From contig JAHBWH010000012.1 of the NCBI GenBank assembly GCA_019637115.1, forward strand, positions 1 to 64,000: 64,000 bases of DNA, given 5' to 3'. Under the pieces are notes generated by a model. That model was not told the DNA's origin and made no database searches. It worked only from the letters and a program-made list of their open reading frames with translations. Below are positions 60,666 to 64,000 of the stretch, piece by piece. A program made the position numbers and the translations under genes. The first letter of the stretch is position 1; each line of letters opens with the position of its first letter. The stretch comes from Myxococcales bacterium. Its GTDB lineage: Bacteria > Myxococcota_A > Polyangia > Polyangiales > Houyiibacteriaceae.

Positions 60666-63040
60666 CACTCCGTCGCGTCGTCGAGGCCGTTCCCGACCTC
60701 CCCGACGTCCCCGACCTCCCCGACCTCCCGCACGACCTCCCCGTTCGCGCCGCCGAGGTCCTGCCGCGCGCGGCGCGCCGCCCGCTCCGAGGCTCGCCGC
60801 GCCGTGATCGCCTCCTCGAGCTGCGACTCGAGCGCGCTCGCGCGGGCGTCGGCGGCGGCGCGACGCGCGCGCTCGATCCCGAGCTGCGTCTCGACACGGT
60901 CGCGCTCGGCCTCGAGGTGATCGGCGCGCTCGCGGGCGCGTTGGCGCGCCTGGCGCTCGCGCTCGAGCTCGCTGGCGAGCCCCTCACCGCGCTCGCGGGC
61001 GGCGGCGAGCTCGAGCTGCCGGTCGCGGAGGCTCGCCTCGGCGGCGGCGCGCGCGGTCTCCTCGGCGCTCAGCCGGTCGCGCGCGCGGGTCAGCTGGCTC
61101 TCGGCGCGCTGGAGCGTGGCGCTCGCCTCGGCGAGTCGGCGCTCGAGCTCGGTGCGCCCGAGCCGCTCACGCTCGAGGCGCCCCCGGATGGCCTCCGCGT
61201 CCGCTGCGAGCTGCCGCTGGGCGGTGCTCATGGCCTCGAGGTCCTGTCGCGCCGCCGCGACGCGCTCGGCCGCGGCGTGGGTCTCCTCCGCGGCGACGGC
61301 GCGGGTGTGGAGGACCGCGGCCGTCGCCCCCGCGCCCAGCAGGGCGACGAGCGGGAGCAGCCACCGCCAGAGCGCCCAGCGACGTCGGCGTCGGTCCTCG
61401 GGGGCGGTGAGGACGCCGAGCTCGATCGCGAGCTCCTCGGCGGTCGGGCGCGCGTCGGGGTCGAGGTTGAGCCAGCGGGCGAAGCTCGGGTGCAGGTAGC
61501 GGAGGCCACGCGCGACCGGGAAGTCGGGGCGCTCGATCGCGCGGCGCTCGATGAAGCTCTCGATCGCTCCCGCCGGGACGTCCTCTTCGGTCTCGGGCTC
61601 GAGCGCGTTGCGGAGGGCGAGCGCGAGGCTGAAGACGTCGGCTTTCGAGGTGACGCGCGGCTTCTGGGTGACGCCGCTCGCGAACTGCGCGGCGACCTCG
61701 GGAGCGAAGTACGTGGGCGTGCCGGCGACGAGCATCTCCGCCTCGGTGGCCGCGACCCCGAGGTCGATGAGGATGGGGAGCACGCGCTCTCCGCCGAAGC
61801 CGGGGACCTCCGCGAGGAAGACGTTCTCCGGTTTGACGTCCTGATGCCGCAGGCCGGCGGCGTGGACGGCCGCGAGCGCGCGCGCCAGCGGCTCGAAGAT
61901 CCGTCGCGCCTCGGCGCGACCGAGGCCGCCGCGCTGCAGGCGCGACTCCAGCGTCTCGCCGTCGTACCACGGCATCACGAACCAGAGCCGACCGTCGAAC
62001 CAGCCGTGATCCTTGAGCGAGACGACGCTCGGATGGAAGACGCTCGCCAGGTGTCGGAGCTCGCGCAGGGCGGTCTGACGCGCCTGCCCGGAGTAGGCGG
62101 GCTGGTGCAGGAGCTTGAGCGCCACGACGTGGCCGGGGACCTCGACGTCCTCCGCGCGGTAGACGTCGCCGAAGGCCCCCGTGCCGACGCGGCATTGGAT
62201 CCGGTAGCGATCGGCGACGAGCGCGCCCGGCGCGAGGGGCTCGGGCCCGGCGAGCAGCGCCTCGTCCCGCGACGTCCCCCCGCGGCGGAGCGCGAACGCC
62301 TCCAACAAGAGCGCGCGCAGGCGGCCGTCGGCCTCGGACGCGCGCGAAGCTCGGGCGTCCTCGTGCACCAAGTGCGCGGCGCGCTCGGTCGCGGTCGCTA
62401 GGGCCACGAGCACGTCCTCGACCGGCAGGTCGACGACGTGGGCGATCTCGATGGGGCGGAGCTCCCGCGCGTAGCGGAGCTCGAGCAGCTCCGCCTCGGC
62501 GTGCTCGAGCGACTCCCGGAGGGCCACCAGCTTCCCCTGCTGGTGCGTGTCCTTCGCGTCGCGCCACGGGAGGGGGACGTCGGCGCCGGCCCCGCGCGAA
62601 CCGGCCTCGCACGATCCGGCCTCGCGCGAACCGGCCTCGCGCGAACCGGCCTGGCGAGACCCGGCCTGGCGGGACGAGGGGTCGAGCTCCCAGCGCCACG
62701 CGATGTCGCGCGCGATGCGGTAGAGGCGGGCGCGTACGCCCGGGGCCTGGACGAGCTCGTCGGTCCCGCACGCGGCCACGACGATCCGGACCTGCCGGAA
62801 CGCCCGCGCCGCGTCACGAATGGAGCCGAGGCGGATCGCGAGGTATTGCTCGAGCCCCTCGGCGTAGTGGCTCAACGCGCGCGCGTGCAGGACGTCGACG
62901 ACGGTGTGGGCGCGGCCCGCGGCCGTGATGCTCCGCGCGGCGCGGTCGAGGAGGGCGTCACCCTCCTCGAAGCGCTCGCTCGGAACGGGTACGCCCGCGA
63001 CGGGCGGCGCAATCACGGTCCCCGAGCTACTCGACGCCAT
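60665..63040 (-). CDS. Sigma-like / Ser/Thr kinase / coiled-coil fusion protein
   Basis: This is a 791-residue protein. Residues about 50-117 (VVDVLHARALSHYAEGLEQY, LYRIARDIAWRWE) look like sigma-factor region 2, and about 170-226 (LLELRYARELRPIEIAHVVD, LPVEDVLVALATATERA) like region 4; the two are split by a 15-bp-repeat linker of GSREA units. A kinase domain at 277-545 has GTGAFGDVYRAE, Lys309, HQDVKPEN (HRD changed to HQD at 399-401), DLG in place of DFG (426-428) and APE. One transmembrane helix (555-580) and a long Arg/Glu coiled coil end the protein. The sigma resemblance is by eye. Confidence 0.72.
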   Translation of the reverse strand: MASSSSGTVIAPPVAGVPVPSERFEEGDALLDRAARSITAAGRAHTVVDVLHARALSHYAEGLEQYLAIRLGSIRDAARAFRQVRIVVAACGTDELVQAPGVRARLYRIARDIAWRWELDPSSRQAGSRQAGSREAGSREAGSCEAGSRGAGADVPLPWRDAKDTHQQGKLVALRESLEHAEAELLELRYARELRPIEIAHVVDLPVEDVLVALATATERAAHLVHEDARASRASEADGRLRALLLEAFALRRGGTSRDEALLAGPEPLAPGALVADRYRIQCRVGTGAFGDVYRAEDVEVPGHVVALKLLHQPAYSGQARQTALRELRHLASVFHPSVVSLKDHGWFDGRLWFVMPWYDGETLESRLQRGGLGRAEARRIFEPLARALAAVHAAGLRHQDVKPENVFLAEVPGFGGERVLPILIDLGVAATEAEMLVAGTPTYFAPEVAAQFASGVTQKPRVTSKADVFSLALALRNALEPETEEDVPAGAIESFIERRAIERPDFPVARGLRYLHPSFARWLNLDPDARPTAEELAIELGVLTAPEDRRRRRWALWRWLLPLVALLGAGATAAVLHTRAVAAEETHAAAERVAAARQDLEAMSTAQRQLAADAEAIRGRLERERLGRTELERRLAEASATLQRAESQLTRARDRLSAEETARAAAEASLRDRQLELAAARERGEGLASELERERQARQRARERADHLEAERDRVETQLGIERARRAAADARASALESQLEEAITARRASERAARRARQDLGGANGEVVREVGEVGDVGEVGNGLDDATE
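62594..62668. repeat. In-frame 15-bp tandem array in the kinase fusion gene
   Basis: Five copies of GCGCGAACCGGCCTC-type units code on the minus strand for repeats of Gly-Ser-Arg-Glu-Ala. They form the linker between the two sigma-like parts. Unit length of five codons keeps the frame with any copy number. The unit shares GGCCT and size with the two intergenic 15-bp arrays. Confidence 0.92.
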
Positions 63041-63311
63041 GCCTCCAGCGTCCGCCTCGCAGAGACTGGTGTCTAGAAAACGACATGTGGGTTCGTGTGG
63101 GTTGGCTCCGGGGGCTGGGCGCACGTTTGCGCCGATCGGCCCCTCCGTGCTTCGATGCGCTTCGTTGAAGAGGTGGGTCTCGCGCGTCGTCTCTGGAGGG
63201 ACGCTCGACATCGACCTCCGAGTCTCGCTCGGGCGGCTTCGCACGGTCCGCCCACAACCCGCAGCTCTCGACGGGCGCTCCTCGACGGGACGCCACCGAC
63301 ACGCACGACTC

Positions 63312-64000
63312 ATGTCCACTCGCCTCTTCCTCTTCGTCGCGCTCGGCCTCGTGTCGTGCGTCTCTCCGCGTCGGGTCGTCATCGACCCCTCGCAGAACCA
63401 AGGCATCAGCCCGATGGGGCAGCCGGGGCAGCCGACGGTAACGCCGATGGCGAACGGCGGGGGCGCGCCAGTCGCGGCTGCGTCGGGCGCGCCGCGTCAG
63501 CGCCTCGAGACGGTCGATGCGCACATGCGCCGCGTCGGCTTCGAGCGGGTGGGACCCGCGGTCCGCAACGCGAACATGCAGAGCGGCGGCTTGGTCGCCT
63601 ACCCGGTCGACGCGCAGCGGGCCGGGGAGTGCTTCGTGCCGATCGCGCTCTCGGCGGTGGGCACGACCATGAACCTCTTCATCATCGACCCGATGGGACG
63701 GACGGTCGCGAACTCGGTCGCGACGCCGAACCCGTGGGTGAAGGTCTGCGCGAGCCAGCCGGGCCGTTTCATCGCGCGCCTGCAGATGGGCCAGGGCAGC
63801 GGCGAGTACTATTACGCGCTCTATCGCGGGGCGCCGCAGGCGGATCCGCAGCTCGCGGCGGTCCTCGGCGGGGTGGGGGCGGCGGCGCCCTCCGCGCAGA
63901 TCGACCCGGACTCGAACCAGCGCTTGCTCGCGCTCGACGCCGAGCTCCAGCCGCAGGGCTACAACCGCGTCGGGCCGCCCTTCGGCGTCACGCTCGGGCA
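63312..64000 (+). CDS. Predicted lipoprotein with internal duplication, cut by the window end
   Basis: This reading frame of at least 229 residues is open at the right end of the window. The lipobox is LVSC-VSP, followed by a Pro/Gly linker. A domain begins QRLETVDAHMRRVGFERVGP, and a similar stretch QRLLALDAELQPQGYNRVGP starts a second copy at the end of the window, so the protein is probably a tandem repeat of a roughly 140-residue domain with Cys pairs. Divergent from the kinase fusion. Family not recognised. Confidence 0.72.
   Translation, partial: MSTRLFLFVALGLVSCVSPRRVVIDPSQNQGISPMGQPGQPTVTPMANGGGAPVAAASGAPRQRLETVDAHMRRVGFERVGPAVRNANMQSGGLVAYPVDAQRAGECFVPIALSAVGTTMNLFIIDPMGRTVANSVATPNPWVKVCASQPGRFIARLQMGQGSGEYYYALYRGAPQADPQLAAVLGGVGAAAPSAQIDPDSNQRLLALDAELQPQGYNRVGPPFGVTLG

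Noticed and set aside
60644-62401. A 585-residue open frame opposite the kinase fusion
   Set aside because: It is a mirror of the kinase coiled coil and kinase domain, and has no motif of its own.

Overview
The window is very GC-rich, densely coding bacterial chromosome that looks like a myxobacterium (phylum Myxococcota). A Sandaracinus/Polyangiales-type lineage is my inference. The support is a MYXO-CTERM-like surface protein, two proteins with MopE-type Cys/Asp-rich metal-binding repeats, several lipoproteins with Asp-Ala-Gly-rich stalks after the lipobox, an AgmX/PglI-type C-terminal domain protein, Ser/Thr kinases, a bactofilin, PilZ and FHA-GGDEF proteins, and many GTG starts. I saw no rRNA, tRNA, CRISPR array or prophage. 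About 57 protein genes are called; the last is cut by the window end.

Layout. 0.2-7 kb: exported pirin, PcnB/CCA nucleotidyltransferase, NagZ, a DUF2804 protein and ArgS. 7-15 kb: envelope and signalling genes (outer-membrane-like protein, zinc-ribbon/AgmX protein, PilZ, TerB-like, FHA-GGDEF cyclase, bactofilin, barrel protein, lipoprotein). 15-25 kb: TetR and Lrp regulators, divergent glycogen genes glgX and glgB, a small membrane protein/barrel pair, a second PilZ, a metallo-beta-lactamase-fold hydrolase, and a methyltransferase with a second TerB-like protein. 25-34.4 kb: secreted and surface proteins. These are a TPR protein, a lipoprotein and a temptin/MopE/MYXO-CTERM protein in one operon, a diheme lipoprotein, a MopE-type lipoprotein and an RCC1 lipoprotein. 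34.5-43 kb: plant-type FabI, BolA with a CGFS glutaredoxin, a DUF4292-like lipoprotein, a zincin-like membrane protein, a heme lipoprotein, a Crp/Fnr regulator, and PilF-RodZ-RecO. 43.3-52.1 kb: a chemosensory operon (CheY, CheA, CheW, CheW, HEAT, CheR, CheB, GAF/coiled-coil, CheY) with no MCP receptor nearby. 52.1-58.9 kb: a two-subunit 2-oxoacid:ferredoxin oxidoreductase, TrpF, a hybrid histidine kinase and a lipoprotein. 59-64 kb: two Ser/Thr kinases and two lipoproteins. One kinase carries an N-terminal sigma-factor-like region.

Between the genes there is much short tandem repeat DNA. Hexamer tracts start with the same GTCCCCTGCCC head just after three different genes. 15-bp arrays ending in GGCCT occur at three loci, one of them in frame inside the kinase gene. 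A 12-bp array and a 20-bp array are also present. Two small inverted-repeat elements of 148 and 156 bp sit exactly at stop codons, and a nested inverted repeat lies between two convergent genes. These repeats, the sigma-like/kinase fusion, and the receptor-less chemosensory operon are the most unusual content. No wholly new defence or biosynthetic system could be recognised.
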